A stretch of 64,000 nucleotides of DNA from Pelagicoccus sp. (GCA_028284635.1 JANQRJ010000102.1:1-64000); one strand, 5' to 3'. Numbered from the stretch's first letter, positions 26,367-35,791 are shown. Program-made: numbers and translations. Notes: a model not told the origin generated them from the letters alone.

Positions 26367-27014
26367 CTACTTCTTGCCCTTTTTCTTCTTCTTGGCGGCT
26401 ACTTTTTTCTTGGCAGGCGCCTTCTTCTTGGCGGGAGCCTTCTTTTTGACCGGCGCCTTCTTTTTCGCAGGCGCCTTTTTGGCGGCCTTCTTGACTGCCT
26501 TCTTGGCAGGAGCCTTCCTGGCCACCTTCTTCACGGCCTTCTTCGCGGCCTTCTTTACCGCTTTCTTGGCTACCTTCTTTGCCGCCTTCTTGGCAGCTTT
26601 CTTAGCGGCCACTTTTTTAGCGGCCTTCTTCGCAACCTTCTTGGCGGCTTTCTTGGCAGCCTTCTTAACCGTCTTCTTCTTGGGAGCAGGAGCGGCCTTT
26701 TCGATTCCAGACTTGGATGGTACAGCTGGCAGCTTTTCCAAGGAAGCGCGCAGAAGCTCGCCAATGCTTACCTTCTTGCTCTTCGCGAGCCTGACCAAGT
26801 CCTTCTTTTGCTTGAGTGGAAGACGTACCGAAATCTGACGGTGCGACTCCACTACTGGAGCGAATCCAGCGTAGTTAAAGCCGGCGATCGCATGGCGAAT
26901 GATTTCGCTTTTGGATACACCTAGCTGTTTCTGATACTTCTCAAGGACAGCGATGAGGTCTGCCTTCAGATCGAATGTGAGAGGTGAACTCTCAGCGCCT
27001 TTTTTTACGGCCAT
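26367..27014 (-). CDS. Double ribbon-helix-helix protein with histone-H1-like tail
   Basis: This 215-residue protein has two parts. Residues about 9-48 (PLTFDLKADLIAVLEKYQ...SKSEIIRHAI) and 60-95 (ISVRLPLKQKKDLVRLAK...SIGELLRASL) each have the strand-helix-helix pattern of ribbon-helix-helix DNA-binding domains. Residues 105-215 are about 90% Lys, Ala, Val and Pro in KKAAKK and APAKKK repeats, like bacterial histone H1-like proteins. It is probably a DNA-binding nucleoid protein with site preference from the RHH pair and charge-driven compaction from the tail. It is monocistronic, with its own strong terminator. The tail repeats may vary in number between strains. Confidence 0.85.
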   Translation of the reverse strand: MAVKKGAESSPLTFDLKADLIAVLEKYQKQLGVSKSEIIRHAIAGFNYAGFAPVVESHRQISVRLPLKQKKDLVRLAKSKKVSIGELLRASLEKLPAVPSKSGIEKAAPAPKKKTVKKAAKKAAKKVAKKAAKKVAAKKAAKKAAKKVAKKAVKKAAKKAVKKVARKAPAKKAVKKAAKKAPAKKKAPVKKKAPAKKKAPAKKKVAAKKKKKGKK

Positions 27015-27366
27015 AACGTTGGTCTGGTTGATATTTGCGGGTTAACCGACGGAAACACTCATTTCCGCACCGGCGAATAAGAACTATCAAACTGCGGTTT
27101 TTCAAACCAAAACTTGTTAGGAAAATCTGGTTACAAGCCGTTTTTACATAAATTTCGGCCAAAAAACCCCTGTATTCAGATTTCTCCTAACCTTCAACGC
27201 TCGCGACACGCCCATCTGTATCCAGATCCCAGATCGGACGGATCGTTCGAAAGTACCCACCAATCGACTACCTGAAACCCCCTTTCAAGCAGTCCAAGAA
27301 TCCTCGATACGACGAATTGCAGGCGGGAAATGCCTCTTTGGATACACCCAGAATCACTCCAATGCC
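27015..27366. other. Gap upstream of the RHH gene
   Basis: This 352-bp gap lies between two minus-strand genes and is AT-richer next to the RHH gene (27015-27190), which probably contains its promoter, though I could not pick a convincing -10/-35 pair. On the minus strand TTTTTTGG near 27165 is preceded by GGGG but no clear stem. A short minus-strand frame (27194-27538) overlaps the next gene and is not supported. Confidence 0.5.
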
Positions 27367-30300
27367 CTACGCATCGGCCATCTGACGGTCCTCTCGCGCT
27401 GCGCAGATAGCCAAACAGCCCTTCAGATCCAGCTTGCCCGTGCCGAGGCGAGGCAGGCGCGACACCTGAGATACCGTCTGCGGTATCCAAAGATTCGGCA
27501 TGCCCAAAGCGCGCAGCCGACGAGTCAGCTCCACGCAATCCAGGGCCCGACGAGCCAGCAAAACCAGTTGCTCGCCCTTTTTCGGACAGGGACGCGAACC
27601 CACAAAAAGCTCTTCACTCTCGGCAACCTCGAATTCCGGATACGCTCTCCGAACCGCATCCTCCACCTGGTGATGCGACACCATCTCTCCCCCCACTTTC
27701 GAAAAGCGGGATAGCCTTCCCTCGATACGCAAGCAACCGTCATCCTCCAATCGACCCACGTCGCCGGTATTCAGCCAACCGTCGCCCACGAAGCGCGACG
27801 CATTCTCCGAAACGTCCAAGTATCCGCGAAACACGTTCGGACCCTTGACCAGAATCAAGCCGCTCCGGCCCGTTTCCAAGACTTTCGCCGTATCCGCTTC
27901 GTCCACGATCCGTACCCAAATCCCCGGTACCGGACGCCCCACGGAGCCTTCCACGTAACCGCTTTGCCGATCTGCAAACCGGCCCCGGACCGCTCGACTG
28001 TGCAAGCAATTCGCGGAAACCACCGGAGCGCACTCCGTCAAGCCATAGCCTTCCAGGATCTTCGAGCCGAAACGCCGTTCCCAATCCTCCGCCAAGCTAG
28101 TCGGCAGCTTCTCCGCACCCGCCACCGTGATGCGCACCGAGGCGAAGTCCTCCGCAGAAGCCTTCCTCAAATAGCCCCGCAAAAACGTAGGCGTGCCAAG
28201 CATCACCGAGACCCCCTCCTCCCGCACTGCAGTCACGTTCTCCTTGACCAGAAGCGGAGACGGCGTCGCCACAATCTTCATACCCTTGAGCAACGGCAGC
28301 CAAAGACCGCCCGTCACCCCAAAACTGTGAAACAGCGGCAGGTTCGACAAAACCGTGTCCGTCGAGCGCATCAGATAGCACTCCGAGAGCTGCGTAGCAT
28401 TGGCCAACAGATTGCGGTGGCTAAGCGGAATCCCCTTCGGCTCCGCCGAACTGCCGCTCGAAAAAAGCAAGGTCGCCTCCCGATCCCCTCCCCGACTCGA
28501 GATGCCGACCAGCTTCGCAACCCACGACGCCGGCAAGACCAGCGTAGCAAGGCTCGCTAGGAGAGAATCGATCCGCTTCAACGAAGCCTGCATATCCTCC
28601 ACGAAAATCGCCTTCACCCCCCGCATGGGAAGCTCGGGAAACTTTTCCGCAATCCTTCGCGACGTCAGAACCGTATCCAGATCTGCCTGACGCAACATCG
28701 AAGCAAACGAATCCTCGCCCGCCGTCGGGTTCAGATTCACCGGCGACACTCCAGCCCACAAAGCCCCGATGTTCGAAGCGAAGCCCGCCAAGCCCGGCGG
28801 CAGCAGGATGCCGATACGCCTCGGAGTCTTCTCTTGCCGCATCAGTTTCGCGAAACTCAGGCTAGCCGCCATGAGCGAAACGTTGCGTAGGCCAGCCAGG
28901 CCTACTCCGCGATCAGTCAGGCGCCGAGCCAGCGGCCTCTTCGCCAGTTCGCGCCAAACCGTCTCGCCAAGCGAAGCCTTGAGTTCCTCCCGGTCCGAGA
29001 AGCACTCGTATCCAAGTTTCATGACGGCATCCTTCATGGCGCTCGTACTCGCCTTCCCCACGCCGAGGGCTGGACCGAAGGCGATGCGCAGCGAGCGGCG
29101 CAGCGGCTTCCCCCAACGGTAGCGAAAAGGCTTGTCCGCGAAACTCAGGATCGAGCCCCACATGCCATCGATGCAAGCCGGCACTACCGGCACCTTCGCC
29201 AGCCGGGCCATCAGTTCGGCCCCTTTCTGAAAGGTCATGATCATGCCTGTCCGCGTCAGGGCGCCCTCGGGAAAGACGCAGACCACCGCGCCCTCTTGCA
29301 AAGCGGTCACCGTCTTCGAAACCGCTTCCTTCGCCTTCTCCGGCGATACCGCGATGACATTGAAACGTCGATACGCCCACCGCAGCAGCGGATAGCGCAG
29401 AAACTCAGCCGTGCCGATAAAGCGAACCGGGCGAGGCGAAGCCGCATAGATCAGGGCCGCATCCGCATAGGACACGTGATTCGCCACCAGCAGCGCCCCT
29501 CCCTTTTCCGGTATGTTCCGCAAGCCCCGAAGCTTCGTCGGGTAGAACACGCGAACGAAGGTTAGCAAAGCCAGACGTACCAGGCTTTCCGGTACAAGGT
29601 AGGTCATGAGACCCACCACGACGAAACTCGTGCCTGCGACCACCCAAAGCTGAGCAGCCGGGCTCACGCCGACATATCCCATGCCCGCCGTGATCGCGAT
29701 GAAGAATCCCGTCACCAGGTTGATCACCAGATTGTTGGCCGCAATGGTCGAAGCTCGCACCTCGTCGCGAGCCGTGGCCAGCAGCAAAGCGTTGAGCGGA
29801 GTGACGAACAGACCCCCCGAAAAGCCCAGTAACACCACGCCTGCCGAGCTGAGCAAATCCGAGTCCCAGCAAATCGCCGCCAAGGGAGCAAAGGCGGCAA
29901 TGCCCGCCACACCCGCAAACGACAGACCGACCTCGATTCGCTTGCGATTCAGAAACGCCGCCGCGCCGCTGCCGACAGCCACTCCTAGACCGAGCAAGGC
30001 CGCCATCAGCCCACCCTGACTCGCCGCGCCAACCTCCTGGCCGTGGTCCCAACGGCCATCCTGAAGCAGGATCATCACCAGCATCGCCCCGACCCCGTAG
30101 AACCAGGCCAGACCAAGCGACGACCAACGCAAAGTCGGACGCGAGGCCAGTTCCCGAAAAACGGATACGAACGACTCGGAAGAAGCCATTTCGCCATCGT
30201 CATCGCTTCGTATCTGTGAAACAACTACATAGGCTAGAAAGGCCATTGCCGCCGAAACTCCAGCCACCTGCGACGCCGCCACCCACGGCGAGTCCCAAAA

Positions 30301-30801
30301 CGCCCACAGAATATCGAAAGACCAGCCACCTAAAGCCAGGCCCGCCAAAGTGGCGCCCACTCCAGCCAAGCCAAGCAGCCCCATCATCATCCCAAGCTTC
30401 GCGGAACCGCAGAGGTCCTTTAGCAAAGCGTTGCGAGCCGGAGCCAAAAAGCAGGACTGCCCAGCCACTACCGCAAGCGAAACCAGCACTCCCGCAAAGG
30501 AACCCAGCCAAGCGCTTGCCGCCAAACCGCCCATCGCCCCCATCTGCAGCAGCAAACTGCCTCGCACTACGGCAACCTTGGAAAACCGCCGCGTCATGCG
30601 CCCCGCAAACGGAGCGAACAGGATGTACGGCGCAATGTAGAGAAACGAGACAAGCCCGACCCAAACCGCAGCCTGCCTTTCAGGAAAGAGAGCCGCAATC
30701 AGAGCGGAAACGACGATCTTCGCGCAATGGTCGCCAAACGCGTTCAGCGCCTGCGAGCCGATCAAACGATAGGAGAACGAGAAGGGAGCATGTGTGTTCA
30801 T
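27367..30801 (-). CDS. Fused MFS lysophospholipid transporter / acyltransferase / acyl-ACP ligase (LplT-Aas-like)
   Basis: This 1144-residue three-part enzyme acts in the inner membrane. Residues 1-410 form an MFS-type 12-helix transporter resembling LplT (SYRLIGSQALNAFGDHCAK). Residues about 420-610 form a PlsC acyltransferase with the NHVSYADA (HX4D) motif near 439 and FPEGALTRTG. Residues about 650-1140 form an ANL-family AMP ligase with the P-loop LLFSSGSSAEPKGIPLSHRN at about 778-797, GYGLTECAP and LNTGDVG. In E. coli LplT and Aas are separate proteins that flip and re-acylate lysophospholipids; here all steps are on one chain. Substrate identity is inferred from the family. Confidence 0.93.
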   Translation of the reverse strand: MNTHAPFSFSYRLIGSQALNAFGDHCAKIVVSALIAALFPERQAAVWVGLVSFLYIAPYILFAPFAGRMTRRFSKVAVVRGSLLLQMGAMGGLAASAWLGSFAGVLVSLAVVAGQSCFLAPARNALLKDLCGSAKLGMMMGLLGLAGVGATLAGLALGGWSFDILWAFWDSPWVAASQVAGVSAAMAFLAYVVVSQIRSDDDGEMASSESFVSVFRELASRPTLRWSSLGLAWFYGVGAMLVMILLQDGRWDHGQEVGAASQGGLMAALLGLGVAVGSGAAAFLNRKRIEVGLSFAGVAGIAAFAPLAAICWDSDLLSSAGVVLLGFSGGLFVTPLNALLLATARDEVRASTIAANNLVINLVTGFFIAITAGMGYVGVSPAAQLWVVAGTSFVVVGLMTYLVPESLVRLALLTFVRVFYPTKLRGLRNIPEKGGALLVANHVSYADAALIYAASPRPVRFIGTAEFLRYPLLRWAYRRFNVIAVSPEKAKEAVSKTVTALQEGAVVCVFPEGALTRTGMIMTFQKGAELMARLAKVPVVPACIDGMWGSILSFADKPFRYRWGKPLRRSLRIAFGPALGVGKASTSAMKDAVMKLGYECFSDREELKASLGETVWRELAKRPLARRLTDRGVGLAGLRNVSLMAASLSFAKLMRQEKTPRRIGILLPPGLAGFASNIGALWAGVSPVNLNPTAGEDSFASMLRQADLDTVLTSRRIAEKFPELPMRGVKAIFVEDMQASLKRIDSLLASLATLVLPASWVAKLVGISSRGGDREATLLFSSGSSAEPKGIPLSHRNLLANATQLSECYLMRSTDTVLSNLPLFHSFGVTGGLWLPLLKGMKIVATPSPLLVKENVTAVREEGVSVMLGTPTFLRGYLRKASAEDFASVRITVAGAEKLPTSLAEDWERRFGSKILEGYGLTECAPVVSANCLHSRAVRGRFADRQSGYVEGSVGRPVPGIWVRIVDEADTAKVLETGRSGLILVKGPNVFRGYLDVSENASRFVGDGWLNTGDVGRLEDDGCLRIEGRLSRFSKVGGEMVSHHQVEDAVRRAYPEFEVAESEELFVGSRPCPKKGEQLVLLARRALDCVELTRRLRALGMPNLWIPQTVSQVSRLPRLGTGKLDLKGCLAICAAREDRQMADA

Positions 30802-31152
30802 GCCCTCCCCCTTCGCTCGGGTCGCGCCAAAGGACGATAGCGGCAGACTGAGGGGTAGTTTACTCTCTGAAAAACAATGACTTAAGAATCAATAGCTCAG
30901 AACATGCGCTTTTATAACTAGCATAAACTACATGTTTAGCATTTTCTAAGAGTGCATTTAATGTACTTCTTCCTGGGAACGCGGGCGGCTCGCCCGCACT
31001 CAATGCAGGGTCATGCCAGTTGCGGGCGGACCGCCCGCGTTCCCAGAAGCTCGAAAGCCAAAAGAAGCAAACGATCTCAAACGCCTGTAGGGAGACACTT
31101 CAATCGCATTCCACACCCTCCACTTCTGCACTCTGCCTTCTTACTTCTGCCT
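30802..31152. other. Gap with palindrome and heptad tract
   Basis: This 351-bp gap includes an AT-rich stretch (30860-30960) that probably holds the promoter of the minus-strand LplT-Aas gene. A GGGAACGCGGGC palindrome lies at 30973-31046, and a heptad pyrimidine tract at about 31119-31152 (CACTTCT, GCACTCT, GCCTTCT, TACTTCT, GCCTTCA) runs up to the stop codon of the next gene. Confidence 0.6.
30973..31046. repeat. Palindromic repeat, GGGAACGCGGGC family
   Basis: Arms CTGGGAACGCGGGCGGCTCG and GGACCGCCCGCGTTCCCAG flank a loop containing ATGCAGG. It is the second of three full copies in the window. Confidence 0.85.
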
Positions 31153-32679
31153 TCAGTCTACTCCTAGCACGTAGCGTTTCGCGGTGCGGCGGTCGACCTG
31201 CAGAACCTTCGCCGTTTCCTCGTAGCTGCCCTGGATGCGATAAATCGCTTGGGCGTAGCGGCTGAGCAGCTGGTTCGCCGTCAGCTCGGCCTGTTGGGCC
31301 TCGTCCAGCAAAGCAGCCTGCCGCTTTCCCACTCCCAAGGCCTCGGCCTCGTAGCTGCCGTGTATCAGGATATTGCGTACGCATTGCTCGAGCTCGCGGA
31401 AGTTGCCTGGCCAGCGATAGCCCGGGCCGAGCTTGCGCTTGATCCAGCCGACCGCCTCGTCCGCCAGCCGGGGGCCATCTTCCGGACCTGCCACCTTGAC
31501 CGAGATATGCCGCACCAGCGTGTCCAGTTCACCCGAGCCCTCCGACAGGATCTCCTGAAGCGAAGGCGTGCGAATGCGGTCGGCGCAAAGCCGGAAATAG
31601 AAGTCCTCCCGAAATGCCCCTTTGCCTATCTCCTCAGGCAAATCGCGATTGGTCGCGGCCATTGCCTTGCCGACAAAGTCGCGCGACGCCGTGTCGCCAA
31701 GCCGCTGAAACTGACGCGTCTGCAACACGCGCAGCAGCTTAACCTGGATCGAGACATCCGTCTCTCCTATCTCGTCGAGAAAGACCGTGCCGTAGGCGCC
31801 GCACTTCTCGAAATAGCCCTCGCGGTCCTGCAAGGCGCCGGTGAAAGCCCCCTTGCGGTGGCCGAAAAGCTCCGACTCGATCAAGGTGGGCGACAAGGCG
31901 GAAAGATTCAGCGGATGGAAGGCCGAGCCGAAATCCACCGCGAACGCTCCCGCCCTCTCATCGAAAGGCGCGAAACGCGACATGCCTACCGCTCGGGCAA
32001 CCAGCTCCTTGCCACTGCCGGACGGACCGGTTATCAGCGTCACGATATCGCCCATACGATTGTATAGAGATCTCTGATACCGCTGCGCGTCGCGCGTAAA
32101 ACAGGAGTTCCAAATGCGGCCCCTCAGCCTACTGATCGCTTCCGAGCCGCCCACCAGGTAGCGATAGATATTCAGCCAAGCCCGGCGCAGCTGGAAATAG
32201 AGGGCGAAAAACTGCGACTCCTGCTCGGACGACAGGCGAGTCGCCGCATGGGCCGCCAAAAAATGGCGCTGCCGATCGCGATACTCGTGGAAGAAAGCGA
32301 CGGAATTCGAGCCACGCCGCCCCTCCAAGGACTTCTCGATCATGCTGTCGAACCTGTCCATGAATTCATGATACACGAGAAAGTGGGCCATGTTTTCATA
32401 GGCCGCCACCTCGGCAGGCGCTACCTCCCGGGCTTTGGTCAGCTTGCCGCGAGCCGACTCCATAAGCTCGGCAGCCATCGCGATCAGCCGATTCAAGTTC
32501 GGAGCCAAACGCTCCTCCTGTTCTCCTGGAGCCACGTAGCGCTCGCGCTCCACGTACTCGCTGCCCAAACATTCCCGCTCGAGCTCCCAGCGAGCCTCCT
32601 CGAAGGGGTTGCAGTAGACGATCGAAGCGAGCTTCTGAGCCAACGGCCACTGCTCCCGGGAGAAGATCTTCTGAGCCAT
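31153..32679 (-). CDS. Sigma-54-type AAA+ transcription regulator with unusual N-terminus
   Basis: This 508-residue enhancer-binding regulator (ATG 32679; an in-frame GTG lies 9 bp upstream) has Walker A GPSGSGKE at 218-225, GAFTGA (sigma-54 contact loop) at 277-282 and Walker [10 protein letters not shown] at 298-306. The R-finger/sensor region MAATNRDL and a C-terminal Fis-like helix-turn-helix (about 467-505, [20 protein letters not shown]) follow. The first 200 residues contain no receiver, PAS or GAF signature; they are helical and rich in Glu, Arg and aromatic residues. The signal sensed and the targets are unknown. Confidence 0.9.
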   Translation of the reverse strand: MAQKIFSREQWPLAQKLASIVYCNPFEEARWELERECLGSEYVERERYVAPGEQEERLAPNLNRLIAMAAELMESARGKLTKAREVAPAEVAAYENMAHFLVYHEFMDRFDSMIEKSLEGRRGSNSVAFFHEYRDRQRHFLAAHAATRLSSEQESQFFALYFQLRRAWLNIYRYLVGGSEAISRLRGRIWNSCFTRDAQRYQRSLYNRMGDIVTLITGPSGSGKELVARAVGMSRFAPFDERAGAFAVDFGSAFHPLNLSALSPTLIESELFGHRKGAFTGALQDREGYFEKCGAYGTVFLDEIGETDVSIQVKLLRVLQTRQFQRLGDTASRDFVGKAMAATNRDLPEEIGKGAFREDFYFRLCADRIRTPSLQEILSEGSGELDTLVRHISVKVAGPEDGPRLADEAVGWIKRKLGPGYRWPGNFRELEQCVRNILIHGSYEAEALGVGKRQAALLDEAQQAELTANQLLSRYAQAIYRIQGSYEETAKVLQVDRRTAKRYVLGVD

Positions 32680-32737
32680 GCCACGCACACTATTTGCTCA
32701 GAACCGCACGTCAATATCTGCGCAACAGCGCAGATCC

Positions 32738-32810
32738 CTGGGAACGCGGGCGGCTCGCCCGCAATCGATTCGATCTTGCATTGCTGCGGGCGAGCCGCCC
32801 GCGTTCCCAG
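32738..32810. repeat. Palindromic repeat, GGGAACGCGGGC family
   Basis: Near-perfect arms CTGGGAACGCGGGCGGCTCG and CGAGCCGCCCGCGTTCCCAG enclose a short loop. It is the best preserved of the three copies. Confidence 0.88.
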
Positions 32811-32893
32811 AGGATTCCAAGGATATCCCACACTACTGCCCAGGACACGATTTTGGCCACACCCTTCCGAGGCGTTGAAAAAGCTAAGATTTT

Positions 32894-32958
32894 GTAGCCG
32901 CGTTCGTGAGAACGCGGGCACGTCGGATTATGTTCCGCGTTCTCACGAACGCGGCTAC
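32894..32958. repeat. Palindromic repeat, GTAGCCGCGTTCGTGAG family
   Basis: Perfect arms GTAGCCGCGTTCGTGAGAAC and GTTCTCACGAACGCGGCTAC form the inverted repeat. A second copy lies at 61002-61064 within a larger nested palindrome. Confidence 0.88.
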
Positions 32959-33016
32959 GCCTGAAAATCGGGCCTATTCAACACACTCTAGCTCTAATTA
33001 GCTAATTTGATGTGTA

Positions 33017-33088
33017 GGGCCGGCGCTTGCGCCGCGCCGCAGAAACTTGACCCATTCTTCGCGGCACGGCGGCAAGCGCCGGCCCTAC
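33017..33088. repeat. Palindromic repeat, GTAGGGCCGGCGC family
   Basis: Arms GTAGGGCCGGCGCTTGCGCC and GGCAAGCGCCGGCCCTAC form an imperfect inverted repeat with a loop around AAACTTGACCCATTC. It is related in its outer bases to the GGTAGGGCCC family. Confidence 0.8.
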
Positions 33089-33130
33089 ATTTCCAGCCAT
33101 CAAACTAAGTAGAGCTAAGAGAAGCGCGCC

Positions 33131-34039
33131 CTATTGCTCCGTTTCCTTCGGTTCGGCCTCAGCCTTTTCCTCGGCCTTCTTCTCGGCTTCCTTTTTGTCC
33201 ACGAAAACCAGCGAAATCTCCTCGGCAACCGCGGCCTTTTCGCCGCCGACGGTAATCTTGCCGGAGTAGACCATCATCGGATCGCGACGTCGCTTCAGGT
33301 CGATCGCAAGCTCCAGCTTCTCTCCCGGCCGGCAAACCCGGTGGCAACGCACGCCATCCGTACCCGTCAGAAAGATGGAAAAGTCGTTTTCGGAACGATC
33401 CAGACCCACGGTCTTGAGAAAGTGAAGCACTCCCAACTGACCCAAGGCCTCGAGCAAGATCGAGGCAGGAAAAACCGGATCGTTCTTGAAATGCCCAGCC
33501 AGAAAATCCTCGTTGCCCGAAATCTCGTAGACGCCCGTCGCCCGTTCCTTCCAGATTTCAGCCGACTGCAGAAACATGAAAGGATCCTGCTGCGGCATGG
33601 CGGCAGCCACCTCCTCCAGCGGATAGAAGGTAGAGCTCGACTCGATCTGCTCGCCGGAAACCTTGGCGGCAATAAAGCTCTTCATGTCGCCCACCGTGCG
33701 AAGGCCAGCCAGCTCTTCAGTCTTGATACTGATGTCGAGCGCCTCCTCCACCAGCATGACCGCCTCGAACATGGTCAGCGAATCCATGCCCAGCTCCTCC
33801 ATGAAACGAACCGAATCGTCGCCGCTTTTAAGCTTGTCGACCACCTCTGGATCCAAGAAGCGCTCCACGATCCCCATCACTACGGTAGGAACGAGCGAAG
33901 GGTCCTTCGTCTCTTCGAAAGCCAAAGCCGCTACGATCGTCTCTGGGGGACAGCGCTTTAAAGCTTCGCGCAACTGCGCCTCGCGATTCGCCTCCGGCGT
34001 TTTTGAGGATTCCGTGGTAGTAGCCGACTCGTCTGACAT
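33131..34039 (-). CDS. Acyl carrier protein-FabZ-like dehydratase fusion
   Basis: This 302-residue fusion uses ATG 34039 (MSDES); an upstream in-frame extension has no family support. Residues about 45-130 are an acyl carrier protein with the phosphopantetheine serine S87 in GMDSLTMFE. Residues about 138-285 are a hotdog-fold FabZ/FabA-like domain retaining the catalytic pair H183 (AGHFKNDPVFP) and E197 (ILLEALGQ). The usual PHR motif is changed to PQQ. The C-terminus is a charged KKEAEKKAEEKAEAE tail. It probably acts on acyl chains carried on its own ACP. The start is divergent from the glycosyltransferase gene. Confidence 0.88.
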   Translation of the reverse strand: MSDESATTTESSKTPEANREAQLREALKRCPPETIVAALAFEETKDPSLVPTVVMGIVERFLDPEVVDKLKSGDDSVRFMEELGMDSLTMFEAVMLVEEALDISIKTEELAGLRTVGDMKSFIAAKVSGEQIESSSTFYPLEEVAAAMPQQDPFMFLQSAEIWKERATGVYEISGNEDFLAGHFKNDPVFPASILLEALGQLGVLHFLKTVGLDRSENDFSIFLTGTDGVRCHRVCRPGEKLELAIDLKRRRDPMMVYSGKITVGGEKAAVAEEISLVFVDKKEAEKKAEEKAEAEPKETEQ

Positions 34040-34164
34040 TTGCGGGGCTAACAAACGAAGGCGCTTCCCCAATGTAAACGCAAAACATCCAGACAGTTCG
34101 CCCAAACGTCACCCTCCCAAATCGTCGAGCCCCAGCTCAGCCTCATTTGTCCACGCGGCCTACG

Positions 34165-34264
34165 AAATCCTCATTCACCACTCACTATTCACCATTCACC
34201 ATTCCAAACACAACTTCCCACTTCCCCCTTCAGCCCTCAGCCTTCAGCCTCTCCCCCTTTCCCA
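34165..34264 (+). repeat. Heptad pyrimidine-rich tract before glycosyltransferase
   Basis: About 14 degenerate 7-bp units run up to the ATG at 34265. Examples are CATTCAC, CACTCAC, TATTCAC, CATTCAC, then CACTTCC, CCCTTCA, GCCCTCA, GCCTTCA. It is the longest such tract in the window and leaves no room for a normal ribosome-binding site. Confidence 0.6.
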
Positions 34265-35371
34265 ATGCTCGTCCTGACTCACGAATTCGCTCCCAGCAAA
34301 GGCGGCATCGCCACCTTCACCGAGGAGATGGCTCGCGCCGCAACTCAACTCGGCCACGAAGTCGAGGTCTGGGCCCCGCATGCCCGAAACTGCGACGACG
34401 AGAAATTCCCTTTCCTCGTGAAGCGCCTCAAGCTGAAAGGTTCTCAAGACATCTCCTGCCAGCTCAAGCTCGCTCGAGAGCTCATCGCCAATCGCCGACT
34501 CGTCCGCCAGGCCGACCTCTACCTCACCGACCCCGGGCCCATCCTGGCCATGCGCCTCCTCCAATTCCTTCCGACCCTCCGGCCCAAGAAGCTCTTCATC
34601 ACCTTCCACGGCTCCGAGACCCAGACCTTCGCCGCCAACCCATTCACTCGCCTCACCGTAAACCGTCTCCTCAAACGCGCCGACCGGATCAGCACGCCCT
34701 CCGCCTACACCCAAAGCCTTCTCGAACGCGCCTTCCCCGCCGCCCGCGGCAAAAGCATCCTAACCCCCTGCGCCCTGGGCTCCAATTTTCTCGAGTCCGA
34801 TACGCCCAAACAACCCCCCACCCAAAAGATCCGCATCCTCACCGTCGGCCGCCTGCATCCAAGAAAAGGACAAGCCGCAACCCTAGAAGCGCTCGCCGCC
34901 CTTCCCCTGGATCTCCAAAAGCGAATCGAATACTGGATCGTCGGGCCCAGCAACGATTCCCGCTACGCCAACCGCCTTGAGGCCCAAGCGCAGGCGGCCA
35001 ATCTCGACGTAACCTTCTTCGGCGACACCTCCGACGATCAGCTAGCCCAGCTCTACGCCCAGGCCGACATCTTCGCCCTCAACAGCATGCCCTTCCGCAA
35101 AAGCGTCGAAGGTTTCGGCCTCGTCTACCTCGAAGCCGCCGCCCACGGCCTTCCCATCGTCGCTCACGACATCGGTGGAGTATCCGAAGCCGTTTCCCAC
35201 CAGCAAAACGGCATCCTCGTCGACCCCAGCGCCCGAGAGGAGCTCACCGCCGTCTTCGCCCGTATCATCCAAGACCCCGACCTCCGAAACCGCCTAAGCC
35301 AAGCCGGCCCCACCTGGGCCCGCCAAAACTCCTGGCAAGAATCCGCCGAAAAACTGTTTGGACGGGCCTAA
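34265..35371 (+). CDS. GT4-family glycosyltransferase
   Basis: This 368-residue GT-B enzyme has an N-terminal MLVLTHEFAPSKGGIATFTEEMARA segment with the GGIA donor/acceptor loop. The C-terminal Rossmann domain begins at about 190 (ILTVGRLHPRKGQ) and ends with the EX7E motif region SVEGFGLVYLEAAAHGLPIV. Such enzymes transfer sugars from nucleotide or lipid donors in glycolipid or polysaccharide synthesis. No other cell-surface glycan genes surround it, so the product is unknown. No Shine-Dalgarno sequence is visible; the start follows a heptad tract directly. Confidence 0.92.
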   Translation: MLVLTHEFAPSKGGIATFTEEMARAATQLGHEVEVWAPHARNCDDEKFPFLVKRLKLKGSQDISCQLKLARELIANRRLVRQADLYLTDPGPILAMRLLQFLPTLRPKKLFITFHGSETQTFAANPFTRLTVNRLLKRADRISTPSAYTQSLLERAFPAARGKSILTPCALGSNFLESDTPKQPPTQKIRILTVGRLHPRKGQAATLEALAALPLDLQKRIEYWIVGPSNDSRYANRLEAQAQAANLDVTFFGDTSDDQLAQLYAQADIFALNSMPFRKSVEGFGLVYLEAAAHGLPIVAHDIGGVSEAVSHQQNGILVDPSAREELTAVFARIIQDPDLRNRLSQAGPTWARQNSWQESAEKLFGRA

Positions 35372-35515
35372 TCTGGCAGAGCCAGAGGCAAATAGACTGA
35401 GGGCTGAAGGCCGAAGGCCGCTAAATTCACCTTCAGTCTAAACCCAAACGTTGTATAATTCCTTTCCGGAAATGGTGAAACGAGCATGCATCAACCGTTT
35501 TTGAATTGACTGTTA

Positions 35516-35648
35516 CTTAGCCGCAAAGAGACGCAAAAGATCGGTTCGCTACCGCCCCATAGGGCTCTTGAGGCTGCGAACTGGCTAAGCTCCTTCGTTA
35601 TAGCGAAGGCCACGAAGCCTATCATTTTTGCGTCTTTTTGCGGCTAAG
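35516..35648. repeat. Long palindrome, TTAGCCGCAAAGAGACGC family
   Basis: Arms CTTAGCCGCAAAGAGACGC (35516-) and GCGTCTTTTTGCGGCTAAG (-35648) are separated by about 85 bp, which itself contains small inverted repeats. Confidence 0.75.
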
Positions 35649-35791
35649 ACCTAATTTCATGAGAGTTCACCCAATAGTTTCATAATTAGTAGTATCTAGT
35701 TTTGTAATGGTTTCAATATCAATTACTTGCACGACCGGAGATCAAATTCGATATCCTCGCATTTAATTAGGATTGGAAAACGGAGAATTTT

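Larger units (their letters stand above)
32680..33130. other. Gap holding three palindromic repeats
   Basis: This 451-bp gap lies between two minus-strand genes. It contains palindromes at 32738-32810, 32894-32958 (flanked by GTTGAAAAA and TTCAACACACTC outer arms) and 33017-33088. No gene is visible. Confidence 0.75.

Noticed and set aside
26430..26700. Low-complexity repeat region as non-coding satellite
   Set aside because: It is the Lys/Ala-rich coding tail of the RHH protein, in frame and ending in a proper stop and terminator.
27194..27538. 114-codon minus-strand frame before the RHH gene
   Set aside because: Overlaps the C-terminal coding part of the LplT-Aas gene in another frame; the unique part has no family features.
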